Shown here one piece after another: positions 37,447-48,355 of a DNA stretch of 64,000 bases. Position numbers and translations under genes: made by a program. How positions within the stretch are numbered: the stretch's first letter is position 1; every line of letters begins with the position of its first letter. The stretch is from assembly GCF_003992725.1 (NCBI RefSeq), contig NZ_RZNF01000002.1:372001-436000 (forward strand), given 5' to 3'. The notes under the pieces are model-generated. The model searched no databases. It was not told the DNA's origin and saw only the letters and a program-made list of their open reading frames with translations. Source of the stretch: Rhodomicrobium lacus (GTDB lineage Bacteria; Pseudomonadota; Alphaproteobacteria; Rhizobiales; Rhodomicrobiaceae).

Positions 37447-38072
37447 TCATCGCAATAGACGGAACGGCGGCGGCCGGAAAAAGCACGCTTGCGCGCCGTG
37501 TGGCGCAAAACTACGGGCTGCCGCATCTCGATACGGGCTCGCTCTATCGCGCCGTTGCGCGCGACGTGATGGCGGCTGGGCATTCGCTCGAAGACGTGCG
37601 CGCGGCGTCATTCGCTGCGAAGCGGCTCGATCCGACGACGCTCGGCGACCCGAACCTGCGTCTCAAGGGCAACGGCGAGGCGGCGAGCGTCGTGGCGGCG
37701 ATACCAGATGTGCGCGCCGCGCTTCTCGAATTCCAGCGGGCGTTCGCGGGCCAGCCCGGTGGCGCCGTGGTCGAGGGCCGCGACATCGGCACCGTAGTCT
37801 GCCCCGAAGCCGATGCGAAGATTTTCGTGACAGCGTCGGCGGAAAGCCGCGCGGCCCGGCGTCACCGCGAACTTGTGGGCTATGGCGTGGAAATCACCGA
37901 AGAGGTTGTGCTCGCGGAGATCAAGGCTCGCGACAAGCGCGACAGCGAGCGGCCCGTTTCGCCGCTGAAGCCCGCCGAGGACGCGCTCTTGCTCGATACG
38001 ACCGAGTTGGATATAGAAAAAGCCGTTGCCGCCGCTCTTCACCTTATTGATAAAGTGGCGCTTCGCGGATAA
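37443..38072 (+). CDS. cmk: Cytidylate kinase
   Basis: Phosphorylates CMP and dCMP. The 209-residue protein begins [15 protein letters not shown] with the P-loop at 7-14, followed by [12 protein letters not shown] and the [21 protein letters not shown] lid and NMP-binding segments. ATG 37443 overlaps the aroA stop, indicating coupled translation. The much longer frame upstream is a shadow of aroA. Confidence 0.96.
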   Translation: MIIAIDGTAAAGKSTLARRVAQNYGLPHLDTGSLYRAVARDVMAAGHSLEDVRAASFAAKRLDPTTLGDPNLRLKGNGEAASVVAAIPDVRAALLEFQRAFAGQPGGAVVEGRDIGTVVCPEADAKIFVTASAESRAARRHRELVGYGVEITEEVVLAEIKARDKRDSERPVSPLKPAEDALLLDTTELDIEKAVAAALHLIDKVALRG

Positions 38073-38263
38073 ATCATGCTAAGCCCGCCAACGGGTTCGG
38101 CGTGATCCGTTCGTGTCTCCGAAATCGATCTGAAAGGTCGACCGGCGGACGGCAAATCAGAATTCGCATGAATGACGGCTTTTGGGAAAACCGCGCCCCC
38201 TGAGGCCGCCTGTCTTCAACCTCTAACGCATACCCCAGGCCTCAAGGCCATATCGGAGTTTTA

Positions 38264-39994
38264 ATGACTGCAACCCAAACAATAGAGCCAAAGGCCAAGG
38301 AGTACAATCCGACCGTCGACGACTTCGCCGCTCTTCTCGATGAATCGCTTTCCGGCTCCGCGCCGAGCGAAGGCGCGGTGGTGAAGGGAAAGATCGTCGC
38401 GATCGAAAAGGATTTGGCGGTTATCGACGTCGGCCTCAAGACCGAAGGCCGCGTGCCGCTCAAGGAATTTGGTTCTTCCGTCGCCAATCCGACCATTCAT
38501 GTCGGCGACGAGGTCGAGGTCTACGTCGAGCGCATCGAAAACGCGATGGGCGAAGCGGTTCTTTCGCGCGAGAAGGCTCGCCGCGAGGATAGCTGGACGA
38601 AGCTCGAACAGAAATTCAACGCCGGCGAAAAGGTCGAAGGCGTGATCTTCAACCGCGTGAAGGGCGGCTTCACCGTCGATCTCGACGGCGCGGTGGCCTT
38701 CCTTCCCGGCTCTCAGGTCGACATTCGTCCGATCAAGGACGTGACGCCGCTCATGAACGTGCCGCAGCCCTTCCAGATCCTCAAGATGGATCGCCGCCGC
38801 GGCAATATCGTCGTGTCGCGCCGCTCCGTTCTGGAAGAGACGCGCGCCGAGCAGCGTAGCGAGATCGTCGCCAAGCTCGAAGAGGGCCAGGTGGTCGACG
38901 GCGTCGTCAAGAACATCACCGATTACGGTGCGTTCATCGACCTCGGCGGCATCGACGGCCTGCTGCACGTCACAGACATGGCGTGGAAGCGCGTCAATCA
39001 TCCGACCGAGATCCTGAATGTCGGCGACACGGTGAAGGTGCAGATCGTCCGCATCAACCCCGAGACGCAGCGCATCAGCCTCGGCATGAAGCAGCTCGGC
39101 GCCGACCCGTGGTCGGGCATCGAAGCCAAGTATCCGATCGGCGGCAAGTTTACGGGCACCGTCACGAACATCGCCGACTATGGCGCGTTCGTGGAGCTGG
39201 AGCCCGGCGTCGAGGGTCTGATCCACGTCTCCGAAATGAGCTGGGTCAAGAAGAACGTCCACCCCGGCAAGATCGTCTCCACGAGCCAGGAAGTGGAAGT
39301 TCAGGTGCTCGAAGTGGATGCTTCCAAGCGCCGTATCTCGCTCGGCCTGAAGCAGACGCAGGAAAACCCCTGGAACACGTTCGCGGATACGCATCCGAAG
39401 GGTTCCGAGGTCGAAGGTCAGGTTCGCAACATCACCGAGTTCGGTCTGTTCGTGGGTCTCGAAGGCGGCATCGACGGCATGGTGCACCTTTCGGATCTCG
39501 ACTGGTCGCGTTCGGGCGAGGAAGCGATCAAGGAATACAACAAGGGCGACACCGTTCGCGCTGTCGTGCTTGAGACCGACCCGGAGAAGGAACGCATCAG
39601 CCTCGGCATCAAGCAGCTTGCGACCGATCCGTTCCAGTCCGCCTCCTCCACGCTCAAGAAGGGCAGCACCGTCACCTGCGAAGTCATCGAGGTGAAGGAT
39701 GCCGGGATCGACGTGAAGATTTCGGGCACGGACGTCACGGCCTTTATCCGCCGCGCCGACCTGTCCCGCGATCGCAGCGAGCAGCGTCCGGAGCGTTTCT
39801 CCGCGGGCGACATGGTCGACGCGGTCGTCACGCAGGTGGACAAGAGCGGGCGCAAGATCGGTCTTTCGATCAAGGCGCTCGAAATCGCCGAAGAAAAGGA
39901 AGCTGTCGCTCAGTTCGGTTCCACCGACTCGGGCGCCTCGCTCGGCGACATTCTTGGCGCTGCGCTCAAGGCGCAGACCAAGGACAAGGAGTAA
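38264..39994 (+). CDS. rpsA: 30S ribosomal protein S1
   Basis: S1 unwinds and holds mRNA on the small subunit. The 576-residue protein contains six S1 repeats, recognised by recurring segments such as VDGVVKNITDYGAFIDLGGIDGL, FTGTVTNIADYGAFVELEPG, VEGQVRNITEFGLFVGLEGG and the RISLG turns. ATG at 38264 follows a 191-nt leader without a visible gene; S1 often autoregulates through its leader. The order cmk-rpsA is near universal in Proteobacteria. Confidence 0.98.
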   Translation: MTATQTIEPKAKEYNPTVDDFAALLDESLSGSAPSEGAVVKGKIVAIEKDLAVIDVGLKTEGRVPLKEFGSSVANPTIHVGDEVEVYVERIENAMGEAVLSREKARREDSWTKLEQKFNAGEKVEGVIFNRVKGGFTVDLDGAVAFLPGSQVDIRPIKDVTPLMNVPQPFQILKMDRRRGNIVVSRRSVLEETRAEQRSEIVAKLEEGQVVDGVVKNITDYGAFIDLGGIDGLLHVTDMAWKRVNHPTEILNVGDTVKVQIVRINPETQRISLGMKQLGADPWSGIEAKYPIGGKFTGTVTNIADYGAFVELEPGVEGLIHVSEMSWVKKNVHPGKIVSTSQEVEVQVLEVDASKRRISLGLKQTQENPWNTFADTHPKGSEVEGQVRNITEFGLFVGLEGGIDGMVHLSDLDWSRSGEEAIKEYNKGDTVRAVVLETDPEKERISLGIKQLATDPFQSASSTLKKGSTVTCEVIEVKDAGIDVKISGTDVTAFIRRADLSRDRSEQRPERFSAGDMVDAVVTQVDKSGRKIGLSIKALEIAEEKEAVAQFGSTDSGASLGDILGAALKAQTKDKE

Positions 39995-40072
39995 GCCGTT
40001 ATTGCGCGAAGGCGCGCTTGAGCGGCACGGCCCGTGCAAATCATTGCGCGGGCCTCGTTCGAAGGTGAATGC

Positions 40073-41056
40073 ATGACTCTGGATTCAGACATTCTCATCG
40101 ACCGTCGCCGTCTGAAGCGCCGCCTGACCGTATGGCGCGTGCTTGCCATCGTTGCGTTCGTCGCTGCGCTCGCTTTTGCGGGCGCGCGGTCGGGAGGCGG
40201 CGATGGCGCCTCTTTCGGGATCCCGCGCGACCACATCGCGCGCATCTCGATTTCGGGCTTCATCGGCGATTCGAAGTCCCGGCACGAGTTGCTGGAAAAA
40301 CTTCGCAAGGATAACACCGTGAAGGCGGTGATCGTCGCGGTGGACAGCCCCGGCGGCACCACGACCGGGGGCGAAGCCCTCTACGAGGATTTGCGCGAAC
40401 TCGCGAACGCGAAGCCCGTCGCGGCCGTATTTGGCACAATGGCGACGTCGGCTGCCTATCTCGGCGGCATCGCAACGGATTACATCGTCGCGCGCGGCAA
40501 TACGATCACCGGCTCTGTCGGCGTGATCTTCCAGTGGGCCGACGTTTCGGAACTTCTCGGCAAGGTCGGCGTGAAGGTGGACGAGGTGAGGAGCGGCGCA
40601 CTCAAGGCGAAGCCGTCACCTTTCGCACCCGTCGACGATGCGGCGCGAGCGCTTACCGAACAACTCGTGAAGGACAGTCAGGGCTGGTTCGTCGGGCTCG
40701 TCGCGGAGCGGCGCAAAGCCGCAGTCGCCTCTCTGGAAGACATCAAGACCGGCCGCATTTATACCGGCAGGCAGGCGGCCCAGGTGGGACTTGTCGACGC
40801 GATCGGCGATGAGCAGGTTGCCATCAAATGGTTCACGGACGCCCGTAAAGTGCCGTCCGGCCTGAAAGTGCGCGACTGGAAACCCGGCCAATCGGTTTCG
40901 TCGCTGCTGTCGGCGTCCATGTCGAGCCTCGCGCTGAAGCTCGGCATCGCGTCTGTTGTGGACGCGGCGGTGCTCGAAGGGCTCGACATCCTGAAGGACC
41001 GTCCGCTTGACGGCTTATTTTCCATTTGGCACCCTCAGCTCAGCAATGTGAGATAA
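40073..41056 (+). CDS. sppA: Signal peptide peptidase SppA (short form)
   Basis: Membrane-bound serine protease that degrades remnant signal peptides. The 327-residue protein has one N-terminal membrane helix (about 19-37) and the S49 peptidase domain, with nucleophile Ser126 in [12 protein letters not shown] and general base Lys178 in SGALKAK. The Ser-Lys spacing of 52 matches the short Bacillus-type enzyme. ATG 40073 with GAAGGTG upstream is chosen over 40034. It lies between rpsA and ihfB. Confidence 0.94.
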   Translation: MTLDSDILIDRRRLKRRLTVWRVLAIVAFVAALAFAGARSGGGDGASFGIPRDHIARISISGFIGDSKSRHELLEKLRKDNTVKAVIVAVDSPGGTTTGGEALYEDLRELANAKPVAAVFGTMATSAAYLGGIATDYIVARGNTITGSVGVIFQWADVSELLGKVGVKVDEVRSGALKAKPSPFAPVDDAARALTEQLVKDSQGWFVGLVAERRKAAVASLEDIKTGRIYTGRQAAQVGLVDAIGDEQVAIKWFTDARKVPSGLKVRDWKPGQSVSSLLSASMSSLALKLGIASVVDAAVLEGLDILKDRPLDGLFSIWHPQLSNVR

Positions 41057-41060
41057 ATGT

Positions 41061-41393
41061 ATGATTAAGTCCGAGCTGATAGAGAAACTTGCCGCGACAA
41101 ATCCTCATCTCATGCACCGGGATGTGGAGAAGATCGTGAACGTGATTTTCGAGGAAATTACCGGCGCTCTTACACGCGGCGACCGTGTCGAGCTGCGCGG
41201 CTTTGGCGCATTTTCCGTCAAGCACCGCCCCGCTAGGGTCGGCCGCAATCCGAGGACCGGAGATCAGGTCTCCGTGCCCGAAAAGTTCGTTCCGTATTTC
41301 AAGACAGGCAAGGAGCTGCGAATCAGGCTTAATCCGCCCGAGGCTCCTGCCGAGAAGCCGAAAGGCCGCAAGAAGGCAGCGAAGGCATCCTAA
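41061..41393 (+). CDS. ihfB: Integration host factor beta subunit
   Basis: DNA-bending architectural protein that dimerises with IhfA. The 110-residue protein matches Ihf[56 protein letters not shown], and the [10 protein letters not shown] end, plus a short Lys-rich tail. It starts 4 nt after sppA, so it is probably co-transcribed with it. Confidence 0.97.
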   Translation: MIKSELIEKLAATNPHLMHRDVEKIVNVIFEEITGALTRGDRVELRGFGAFSVKHRPARVGRNPRTGDQVSVPEKFVPYFKTGKELRIRLNPPEAPAEKPKGRKKAAKAS

Positions 41394-41429
41394 CTCTGGC
41401 GACAGGCGGCCGCTTCGGCCGATGCATCC

Positions 41430-41795
41430 ATGAAACGTTTCCTCATCTTCGTTCTTCTTCTGATCATCGGCGCGATTATCGCCGCCTTTGCCGTTGCGAA
41501 CAGGCATGACGTGTCCTTCATCGTCGATCCGTTCATCGATCGCGACATCGCATTCAAGGTGAGCTTGCCGTTCTACGTCTTCCTCTTCGGCGCGGCGTTC
41601 CTCGGAGCCATCGGGGGATGGATCGCGGCATGGCTAGGCCAGGGCCATTGGCGAAAGGCGGCCCGCGAGACGCACAAGGAGGCGGCGATCTGGAAGCAGG
41701 AGGCTGAGAAGCTCAAGCGAGGTCTTGAGCAGGCGCTTCCGAAGCCCGGCGCAGTGCCGCAGCCCCAACAGCGCGCGCTTCGCTCCATCCGCTAG
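41430..41795 (+). CDS. LapA-domain (DUF1049) membrane protein
   Basis: A 121-residue inner-membrane protein of the LapA/DUF1049 family, related to LPS-assembly protein A. Two membrane helices (about residues 4-22 and 46-68) are separated by a short loop, NRHDVSFIVDPF, and followed by a cytosolic coiled coil (HWRKAARETHKEAAIWKQEAEKL). A 6-bp GGCC-rich hairpin (41407-41421) lies just before the ATG. The order ihfB-lapA-trpF is usual in the group. Confidence 0.86.
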   Translation: MKRFLIFVLLLIIGAIIAAFAVANRHDVSFIVDPFIDRDIAFKVSLPFYVFLFGAAFLGAIGGWIAAWLGQGHWRKAARETHKEAAIWKQEAEKLKRGLEQALPKPGAVPQPQQRALRSIR

Positions 41796-41846
41796 GCCGT
41801 CGTCGCGAGAAGACACTCGCCTCGGATGTGGTGAAAATGAGGGAGC

Positions 41847-41930
41847 CGCGTCCAGGGGCAGACCAGGACGCGCCGGGAGCTGTCGGCTTCGATTTTTGTT
41901 TGTCCCGTGGTCCGAGGAGCTGAAGCCGAC
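41847..41930 (+). promoter_or_regulatory. Structured leader upstream of trpF
   Basis: Two perfect inverted repeats lie between lapA and trpF. CGCGTCC/GGACGCG spans 41847-41872, and GTCGGCTTC/GAAGCCGAC spans 41882-41930 around a T-rich loop. A 28-codon frame across them has no tryptophan codons, so classical trp attenuation is not supported. The role is unknown. Confidence 0.4.
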
Positions 41931-41958
41931 TCCGGTCTTTCACGGCAGTATTGAGAGC

Positions 41959-42651
41959 ATGACCGTCTCCGTCAAAATCTGCGGACTTTCGACCGAAGAT
42001 ACGCTTGAGGCAGCAATCGGCGCAGGGGCCGATTATGTGGGCCTCGTGTTCTTTCCCAGGAGCCCGCGCCATGTTTCGCTCGACCGCGCCGCGAGTCTTG
42101 CCGAGGCCGCACGCGGGCGCATCGCCATCGTTGCGCTGACGGTCGATGCCGACAACGCGCTTCTCGAAGCGATCAGGGAGCGCGTCGCCCCCGACTTTTT
42201 GCAGCTTCACGGGCACGAAGGCGTTGAGCGCGTGGCCGATATCCGCCGCCGCGTCGGCGCGCGCGTCATCAAGGCGGTGAAGGTCGGAAGCCCGGCCGAT
42301 ATCGAAGCGGCGCGGATCTTCGAGCCCGCCGCCGACATCGTGCTGTTCGATGCGCCGCCACCTCGCGCAGGCGACGCGCTTCCCGGCGGCAACGGCGTCT
42401 CCTTCGACTGGACGTGGCTCGCCACGGCACAACCCAGACCCGATTTTATGCTTTCCGGCGGCCTTGACCCTGATAATGTGCGCCTTGCCATCGCCACGAG
42501 CGGTGCGCGGAGCGTCGACGTTTCATCGGGCGTCGAGCGCGCGCCGGGCGTGAAAGACCCGGACCTTGTCGCCCGCTTCGTCCGCGCCGCCAAACATCTG
42601 GAACAAGTCGCCGCGCCAGCGGCGGAAGAGGATCGACATGAACCCCGCTGA
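41959..42651 (+). CDS. trpF: Phosphoribosylanthranilate isomerase
   Basis: Third step of tryptophan synthesis, an Amadori rearrangement on a TIM barrel. The 230-residue protein has KICGLS with general base Cys8, and [10 protein letters not shown], the LFDAPPP strand and [12 protein letters not shown]. The start MTVSVKICG at 41959 is the family N-terminus. It overlaps trpB by 14 nt. Its 163-nt upstream stretch holds two inverted repeats (see the leader entry). Confidence 0.95.
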   Translation: MTVSVKICGLSTEDTLEAAIGAGADYVGLVFFPRSPRHVSLDRAASLAEAARGRIAIVALTVDADNALLEAIRERVAPDFLQLHGHEGVERVADIRRRVGARVIKAVKVGSPADIEAARIFEPAADIVLFDAPPPRAGDALPGGNGVSFDWTWLATAQPRPDFMLSGGLDPDNVRLAIATSGARSVDVSSGVERAPGVKDPDLVARFVRAAKHLEQVAAPAAEEDRHEPR

Positions 42652-43870
42652 AACGCCGCTGCATCTGAACAGTTATCGCACCGGCCCGGATGACAGGGGC
42701 CATTTCGGGCTTTACGGCGGCCGATTCGTTGCCGAGACGCTGATGCCGCTCATCCTCGAACTCGAAGCGGCGTATGAAGCGGCAAAGGCCGATCCGTCGT
42801 TCCATGCGGAACTCGCGGACCTCAACGCCCACTACGCCGGACGCCCCAGCCCGCTCTATTTCGCGGAACGGCTCACGCAGCATCTCGGCGGCGCGAAGGT
42901 CTATTTCAAGCGCGAGGAACTCAACCACACCGGCTCGCACAAGGTGAACAACTGCCTCGGGCAGATCCTGCTGGCGAAGCGCATGGGCAAGAAGCGCATC
43001 ATCGCCGAGACCGGCGCTGGCCAGCACGGCGTTGCGACAGCCACGGTAGCCGCGCGCTTCGGCCTGCCTTGCGTGATCTACATGGGCGCGACGGACATCG
43101 AGCGGCAGAAGCCGAACGTGTTCCGCATGCGGCTTCTCGGCGCGGAAGTCCGCCCCGTCATCTCGGGCACAGGTACACTCAAGGATGCCATGAACGAGGC
43201 GTTGCGCGATTGGGTGTCGAACGTGGAGGACACGTTCTACATCATCGGCACGGTCGCGGGCCCGCATCCCTATCCCGCCATGGTGCGCGATTTCCAGGCC
43301 GTGATCGGAAAGGAAACCCGCGAGCAGATGCTTGCGGCGGAAGGCCGGCTGCCGGACACGCTCGTTGCGGCGATCGGTGGCGGCTCGAACGCGATGGGCA
43401 TCTTCCACCCCTTCCTCGACGACCCGAGCGTGAAGATGTTCGGCGTGGAGGCCGCGGGCAAGGGCCTCGATGTGCCGAACGGCCATTGCGCCTCGCTCAA
43501 CGGCGGTACTCCCGGCGTGCTCCACGGCAACCGCACCTACCTGCTTCAGGATGGCGACGGCCAGATTCTCGAAGGACATTCGATCTCGGCGGGCCTCGAC
43601 TATCCGGGAATCGGGCCGGAGCATAGCTGGCTGCGCGACACCGGCCGCGTGACCTATGTTGCGGCGACGGACCGTGAAGCGCTGGACGCTTTCCAGCTTT
43701 GCACGCGGATCGAAGGCATCATCCCGGCGCTGGAGCCCTCGCACGCGCTCGCCTATGTGACAAAACTTGCCCCCACCTTGCCGCCGGACAATCTCCTCGT
43801 TATGAACATGAGCGGGCGGGGCGACAAGGACATCTTCGCCGTCGCCGCTCACCTCGGCATGGATATCTAG
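42638..43870 (+). CDS. trpB: Tryptophan synthase beta chain
   Basis: Condenses indole with serine using PLP. The 410-residue protein has [10 protein letters not shown], the PLP lysine Lys102 in [10 protein letters not shown], the glutamate-containing AETGAGQHG loop and the phosphate-binding [11 protein letters not shown] 42638 overlaps the end of trpF by 14 nt. trpA follows after 33 nt. Confidence 0.98.
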   Translation: MNPAETPLHLNSYRTGPDDRGHFGLYGGRFVAETLMPLILELEAAYEAAKADPSFHAELADLNAHYAGRPSPLYFAERLTQHLGGAKVYFKREELNHTGSHKVNNCLGQILLAKRMGKKRIIAETGAGQHGVATATVAARFGLPCVIYMGATDIERQKPNVFRMRLLGAEVRPVISGTGTLKDAMNEALRDWVSNVEDTFYIIGTVAGPHPYPAMVRDFQAVIGKETREQMLAAEGRLPDTLVAAIGGGSNAMGIFHPFLDDPSVKMFGVEAAGKGLDVPNGHCASLNGGTPGVLHGNRTYLLQDGDGQILEGHSISAGLDYPGIGPEHSWLRDTGRVTYVAATDREALDAFQLCTRIEGIIPALEPSHALAYVTKLAPTLPPDNLLVMNMSGRGDKDIFAVAAHLGMDI

Positions 43871-43903
43871 CGCACATTCGCGCTTTTAAGGCTCAAGGCG
43901 ATC

Positions 43904-44722
43904 ATGCATCGGCTCGCGAAAGTCTTCGAAGAACTGGCGGCTCAGGACCGCAAGGCGTTCGTCACCTTCATCACGGCTGGCGATCCCGATACCGCCACGT
44001 CGCTCGAAATCCTGAAAGGTCTTCCGGGGGCGGGCGCGGACGTCATCGAACTCGGCATGCCGTTTTCAGACCCGATGGCCGACGGCCCGGCGATCCAGCG
44101 GGCCTCGCTGCGGGCGCTTCACGCGGGCCAGGACATGCACAAGACGCTCGCCATGGTGCGCGCCTTCCGCGAGACGAACAAGACGACGCCCATCGTGCTC
44201 ATGGGCTACTATAACCCCATCTACGTCTATCCGGTGGACCGGTTCCTCGCCGACGCGGTCGAGGCGGGCGTCGACGGGCTGATCGTGGTGGACGCGCCGC
44301 CGGAAGCCGACGACGAGCTTTGCATCCCGGCGCTCAACGCCGGACTGAACTTCATCCGCCTGACCACGCCGACAACCGATGACCACCGTCTCGGCGCCGT
44401 TCTGGCGAACACGAGCGGCTTCGTCTACTACGTTTCGATTACGGGCGTGACTGGCACCCGCGCGCCCGACCTTGAGGCCGTCGCCAGGAATGTGGCGCGC
44501 ATCAAGGCGCGGACCACGCTACCCGTCGCGGTCGGTTTCGGCGTTCGCACGCCCGAGCAGGCGAAGGCGATCGCCAGCGTTGCCGACGGTGTCGTCGTCG
44601 GTTCCGCGTTGGTAGACACTATCGCCCAGAGCCTTGACGACAAGGGACGCGCGACCGAGCTAACGGTAAGCTCAGTGCTCACTCTGGTCGAGAAGCTCTC
44701 CGCCGGCCTCAAGGCAGCCTGA
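43904..44722 (+). CDS. trpA: Tryptophan synthase alpha chain
   Basis: Cleaves indole-3-glycerol phosphate to indole, which is passed to TrpB through a tunnel. The 272-residue TIM-barrel protein has the catalytic Glu49 in [14 protein letters not shown] and Asp60. It also has [17 protein letters not shown], and a glycine-rich phosphate site near [11 protein letters not shown]. It completes trpFBA and precedes accD by 49 nt. Confidence 0.97.
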   Translation: MHRLAKVFEELAAQDRKAFVTFITAGDPDTATSLEILKGLPGAGADVIELGMPFSDPMADGPAIQRASLRALHAGQDMHKTLAMVRAFRETNKTTPIVLMGYYNPIYVYPVDRFLADAVEAGVDGLIVVDAPPEADDELCIPALNAGLNFIRLTTPTTDDHRLGAVLANTSGFVYYVSITGVTGTRAPDLEAVARNVARIKARTTLPVAVGFGVRTPEQAKAIASVADGVVVGSALVDTIAQSLDDKGRATELTVSSVLTLVEKLSAGLKAA

Positions 44723-44771
44723 ACAGAACAAGGGAATGGCCTCCCGCGCGAGGCGATGAAAGTGAAAAGCC

Positions 44772-45800
44772 GTGAACTGGATCAATAACGTCGTCCGCCC
44801 CAAGATCAGCGGTCTCTGGCAGAAAAGGGAGATGCCGGAGAACCTTTGGATCAAATGCCCGGAGACCGGGCAGATGGTTTTTCACAAGGATCTGGAGGCG
44901 AACCAGTTCGTTTTTCCGCAATCCGGCCATCACATGCGCATCGGTGCGACGCCGCGGCTGAAATCCTTCTTCGATGACGGCAAGTTCGAAACTCTGCCAT
45001 CGCCCGAAGTGCCCGCCGATCCCCTGAAATTCCGCGACGAGAAGCGCTACGCAGACCGCATCAAAGAGGCGCGCGCGAAGACCGGCATGCAGGATGCCCT
45101 GCTGACCGGCGTCGGTCAGCTCGACGGCCTGACGGTCGTCGCGGGCGTGCAGGACTTCTCCTTCATGGGGGGGTCGCTCGGCATGGCCGCGGGTGAGGCG
45201 ATCATCCTCGGCATGATGAAAGCGGTCGAGCTGAAGGCGCCTTACATTCTTTTCGTGTCGTCCGGCGGCGCCCGCATGCAGGAAGGCATCATGTCGCTCA
45301 TGCAGATGCCGCGCACCACGGTTGCGGTGCAACGCCTCCGCGACGCGCGCCTTCCCTATATCGTGGTGCTGACGAACCCGACCACGGGCGGCGTAACGGC
45401 CTCATATGCCATGCTCGGCGACATCCATATCGCGGAGCCCGGCGCGCTCATCGGCTTCGCGGGGCCGCGCGTGATCGAGCAGACGATTCGGGAAAAGTTG
45501 CCCGATGGCTTCCAGCGCTCGGAATATCTCCTTGAACACGGCATGATCGATATGGTGGTGCACCGCCACGAATTGCGCGAGACGCTTGCCCGGATCTGCG
45601 CGATGCTCTCGGCCGAACGCCGCGCCGAAGAAGGAAAGGGGCGCGGAGAGGCTTCCTCCGCCGAGGGTAACGCCCGGCATTTGAATGGCGCTGCCCCCGA
45701 GGCCAAGCTTCCCGCAACAGCGGAACAGATCGCAGCCGCCACCACAGCGCCTGCCTCGCCCGAGCTGGCCAAGGCGCAGGCGCCCGCTACGCCGTCATGA
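44772..45800 (+). CDS. accD: Acetyl-CoA carboxylase carboxyltransferase subunit beta
   Basis: Beta subunit of the carboxyltransferase that makes malonyl-CoA. The 342-residue protein has the crotonase-like core ([50 protein letters not shown]). The N-terminal zinc ribbon is degenerate: only Cys29 ([13 protein letters not shown]) remains of the four cysteines found in E. coli, as in other alphaproteobacterial AccD. A C-terminal Ala/Pro/Glu-rich tail of about 50 residues extends past the core. Start GTG at 44772. It overlaps folC by 4 nt. Confidence 0.96.
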   Translation: MNWINNVVRPKISGLWQKREMPENLWIKCPETGQMVFHKDLEANQFVFPQSGHHMRIGATPRLKSFFDDGKFETLPSPEVPADPLKFRDEKRYADRIKEARAKTGMQDALLTGVGQLDGLTVVAGVQDFSFMGGSLGMAAGEAIILGMMKAVELKAPYILFVSSGGARMQEGIMSLMQMPRTTVAVQRLRDARLPYIVVLTNPTTGGVTASYAMLGDIHIAEPGALIGFAGPRVIEQTIREKLPDGFQRSEYLLEHGMIDMVVHRHELRETLARICAMLSAERRAEEGKGRGEASSAEGNARHLNGAAPEAKLPATAEQIAAATTAPASPELAKAQAPATPS

Positions 45801-47167
45801 GCGGAGCGGGGCAGGATCGCGCCCCTGGCAATTCGGACATATCCTTGCATTTTCCTTCCGACAGCCTGCTTGCGCGGCTTCAGACGCTGCATCCGAAGAT
45901 CATCGACCTCTCGCTTGGCCGGGTCTACCGGCTCCTGCGCGCGCTGGGCGACCCGCATCGCAGCATTCCGCCCGTGATCCACGTCGCCGGTACGAACGGC
46001 AAGGGGTCGGTCGTCGCGTTCCTGAAGGCGATGCTCGAAGCGTCCGGCTATCGCGTCCACGTCTTCACCTCGCCGCACCTGCTGCGCTTTCACGAGCGCA
46101 TTCAGCTTGCGGGGCAGGGCGGCGCCAGGCCGATCGGCGAGAGCCATCTGGCCGATGTGCTCGCGCGCACCGAGGCGGCCAATCGCGGCGAACCGATCAC
46201 ATTCTTTGAAATCACCACGGCGGCGGCGTTTCTGGCCTTCGCGGAAAATCCGGCCGACATCGTCCTTCTCGAAACGGGACTCGGGGGGCGGCTCGACGCC
46301 ACCAACGTCATCGACGAGCCGTTGGCAACGGTACTGACCTCGATCTCGCTCGATCACTGCTCCTATCTCGGCGATACCATCGAGGCTATAGCGGGCGAGA
46401 AGGCAGGCATTCTGAAGCGCGGTCGCCCGGCCGTCGTGTCGCGTCAATCGGACGAGGCGATGCGCGTCATCGCCATGCGCGCCGCTTCCCTCGAAGCGCC
46501 CGTCATTGCCGGCGGCGCGAGCTGGGACGTTTTCGAGCAGCAGGGGCATCTCGTCTATCAGGACGAAGAAAGCCTGCTCGACCTGCCGCTTCCTCGACTC
46601 GTCGGTCGCCACCAGTTCGAGAACGCGGGCACCGCCATCGCCACGGCGCGCAATCTCGAAGGCTTCCACGTGTCCGACGCGGCCATCGCAAAGGGCATCA
46701 CATCGGCGGTCTGGCCCGCCCGGCTCGAACGGCTCGGTCCGGGCCATCTTCACGATCTCGCGCCGGAAGGCTCGGAAATATGGGTCGACGGCGGGCATAA
46801 TCCGGCTGCGGGCGAGGTGATCGCGCGCGCGCTCGCCGACCTCGAAGAACGCGTGTCGAGCCCCATTCATCTCATCGTCGGCATGCTGTCGACGAAGGAT
46901 GCGGGCGGTTTCCTCCGGCACTTTCAGGGCTTGCCCGAGCTTACGGCCACAGTCGGCATCGAGGGACAGTCGTCAGCCTACACGGCGGACGAGCTTGCCG
47001 TCATCGCCCGCCGCGAGGGATTGGCCGCCGAAGCCGCAGGGAGCCTCGAAGAGGCGTTCGCGAAAAGCCGGGCCGCTGCGAAAGGCCCGGTCCGCATCGT
47101 CGTTGCGGGCTCGCTCTATCTCGCAGGTTCGGCGCTCGCGGCTCACGCCGAAAAACGGCGCGCCTGA
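45797..47167 (+). CDS. folC: Bifunctional dihydrofolate/folylpolyglutamate synthase
   Basis: Adds glutamate to dihydropteroate and to tetrahydrofolate. The 456-residue Mur-ligase-fold protein has the P-loop [42 protein letters not shown] and the C-terminal [13 protein letters not shown] 45797 overlaps the accD stop (ATGA), so translation is coupled. It ends the long aroA-to-folC row. Confidence 0.96.
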   Translation: MSGAGQDRAPGNSDISLHFPSDSLLARLQTLHPKIIDLSLGRVYRLLRALGDPHRSIPPVIHVAGTNGKGSVVAFLKAMLEASGYRVHVFTSPHLLRFHERIQLAGQGGARPIGESHLADVLARTEAANRGEPITFFEITTAAAFLAFAENPADIVLLETGLGGRLDATNVIDEPLATVLTSISLDHCSYLGDTIEAIAGEKAGILKRGRPAVVSRQSDEAMRVIAMRAASLEAPVIAGGASWDVFEQQGHLVYQDEESLLDLPLPRLVGRHQFENAGTAIATARNLEGFHVSDAAIAKGITSAVWPARLERLGPGHLHDLAPEGSEIWVDGGHNPAAGEVIARALADLEERVSSPIHLIVGMLSTKDAGGFLRHFQGLPELTATVGIEGQSSAYTADELAVIARREGLAAEAAGSLEEAFAKSRAAAKGPVRIVVAGSLYLAGSALAAHAEKRRA

Positions 47168-47230
47168 ATTTCGGATCGTTTTTAAGCGACTTCCTTGCCG
47201 TCGCGCTTTTGAGGATGCGATTTTCGCCCC

Positions 47231-48157
47231 TTATCGTGCGCCGAGCGTTTGCCCGACCGCGTTCGAGATCGCCGGTGCGATCTCGCGCAAGCTTTGCTGT
47301 GTGCTCGCGTTCGTGCGCGTTTCGGCGCTTGGGCCCAGGGTGATCTTCAGCCTGTGCGTATCGGTTCGGCCAGCGCTTGCGAAGGAGCTGTTGCCATTGT
47401 GGCCCTTGAAATAGACCAGCGTCCAGCTTGGGCTGACGTTTGCGCTTTTCACGACGCTGAACTCGATCGAGTGCGTGATCGACTTCAGCGGCGCCTCGCA
47501 GTCTGACGAAGGCACGCCCGACCTCTGGCGGCAGGTGAAGGCGGGCGGTGCGGCACGCCGCGTGCCTTGTTTCGGTTGGGGCGAGAGCAGGGCACGCTTG
47601 CCGCCTTCAAGCGGGCCGAGCACCGATTTGATCCACTGCCGCAGCCCGAGATCGCTGTTCAGGTCGCGGCCCTTGGGAAGGTTGCAATCGTCGAAAGCCG
47701 CCCGGCGGTTGATCCGGCTCGCCGGGTTGAGCTGCTCGTGCACCTCCGCAAAGTTCATGGAGAAGCTCACGCTCTCCGTCCGCGAAGCGGTGGTGACAAC
47801 GCCGCCGCCGAGGCCGAGCGAAAAGCCTCTGGAGAATGTGCCGAGCGTGGCCGTTCTGATCTGCGTAAACGGGTCGAGCACCGCGATCGAAGGCGTGATG
47901 GAGGAAGATTCATTGGCGATCAGGTCGAGATCGACATTCGCGCCCCAGGTCTCGAACCAGGCATATTCCTTCGGAATGTCGCGCGTCGCATCGTAGATCT
48001 CGCATTTGACGCGCTTGACGACCTCATTGATCGGGATGCCGCCGTCCTCAAGCGCTTCGGTGCCGTTGATGGGGCTGAGTGCGGGAACAGTCGTACAGCC
48101 TCCAAGCCCGACAAGCGCGCATGAAGCGGCGACGGAAAAAAAGTGCGCAATACGCAT
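47231..48157 (-). CDS. Hypothetical lipoprotein
   Basis: A 308-residue protein of unknown function. The signal peptide ends in LVGLGGC, a good lipobox, with Cys21 as the lipid site. The mature part has an extended beta-rich look, with SRGFSLGLGGGVVTTASRTESVSFSMNF in the middle, and no motif I can name. Three further cysteines are present. It is convergent with folC. I know of similar unnamed lipoproteins in related genera but cannot assign a role. Confidence 0.72.
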   Translation of the reverse strand: MRIAHFFSVAASCALVGLGGCTTVPALSPINGTEALEDGGIPINEVVKRVKCEIYDATRDIPKEYAWFETWGANVDLDLIANESSSITPSIAVLDPFTQIRTATLGTFSRGFSLGLGGGVVTTASRTESVSFSMNFAEVHEQLNPASRINRRAAFDDCNLPKGRDLNSDLGLRQWIKSVLGPLEGGKRALLSPQPKQGTRRAAPPAFTCRQRSGVPSSDCEAPLKSITHSIEFSVVKSANVSPSWTLVYFKGHNGNSSFASAGRTDTHRLKITLGPSAETRTNASTQQSLREIAPAISNAVGQTLGAR

Positions 48158-48355
48158 GAAACAATGCCCCGACCCAAGCCCGGCGCAAGCTTACATGCGG
48201 GGCCTATCGAGTAACAAGGCAAGTCCGTTACCGCGCCTGTTGATATCGATCAAGGGCCCCCAGCGAGAATGCGAGTGTTGCTTCTGGAACACCAAATAAC
48301 ACGCAAAAGTTGTGTTCTCTGCTCGTTAAAACCGGGCAATGCAGCCGACGCGCGC

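Noticed and set aside
38261-40039. 592-codon minus-strand frame opposite rpsA
   Set aside because: Shadow of the S1 repeats; its apparent internal repetition only reflects the repeated domains of rpsA.
45356-46921. 521-codon minus-strand frame opposite accD and folC
   Set aside because: It spans two overlapping real genes on the other strand and has no recognisable domain.
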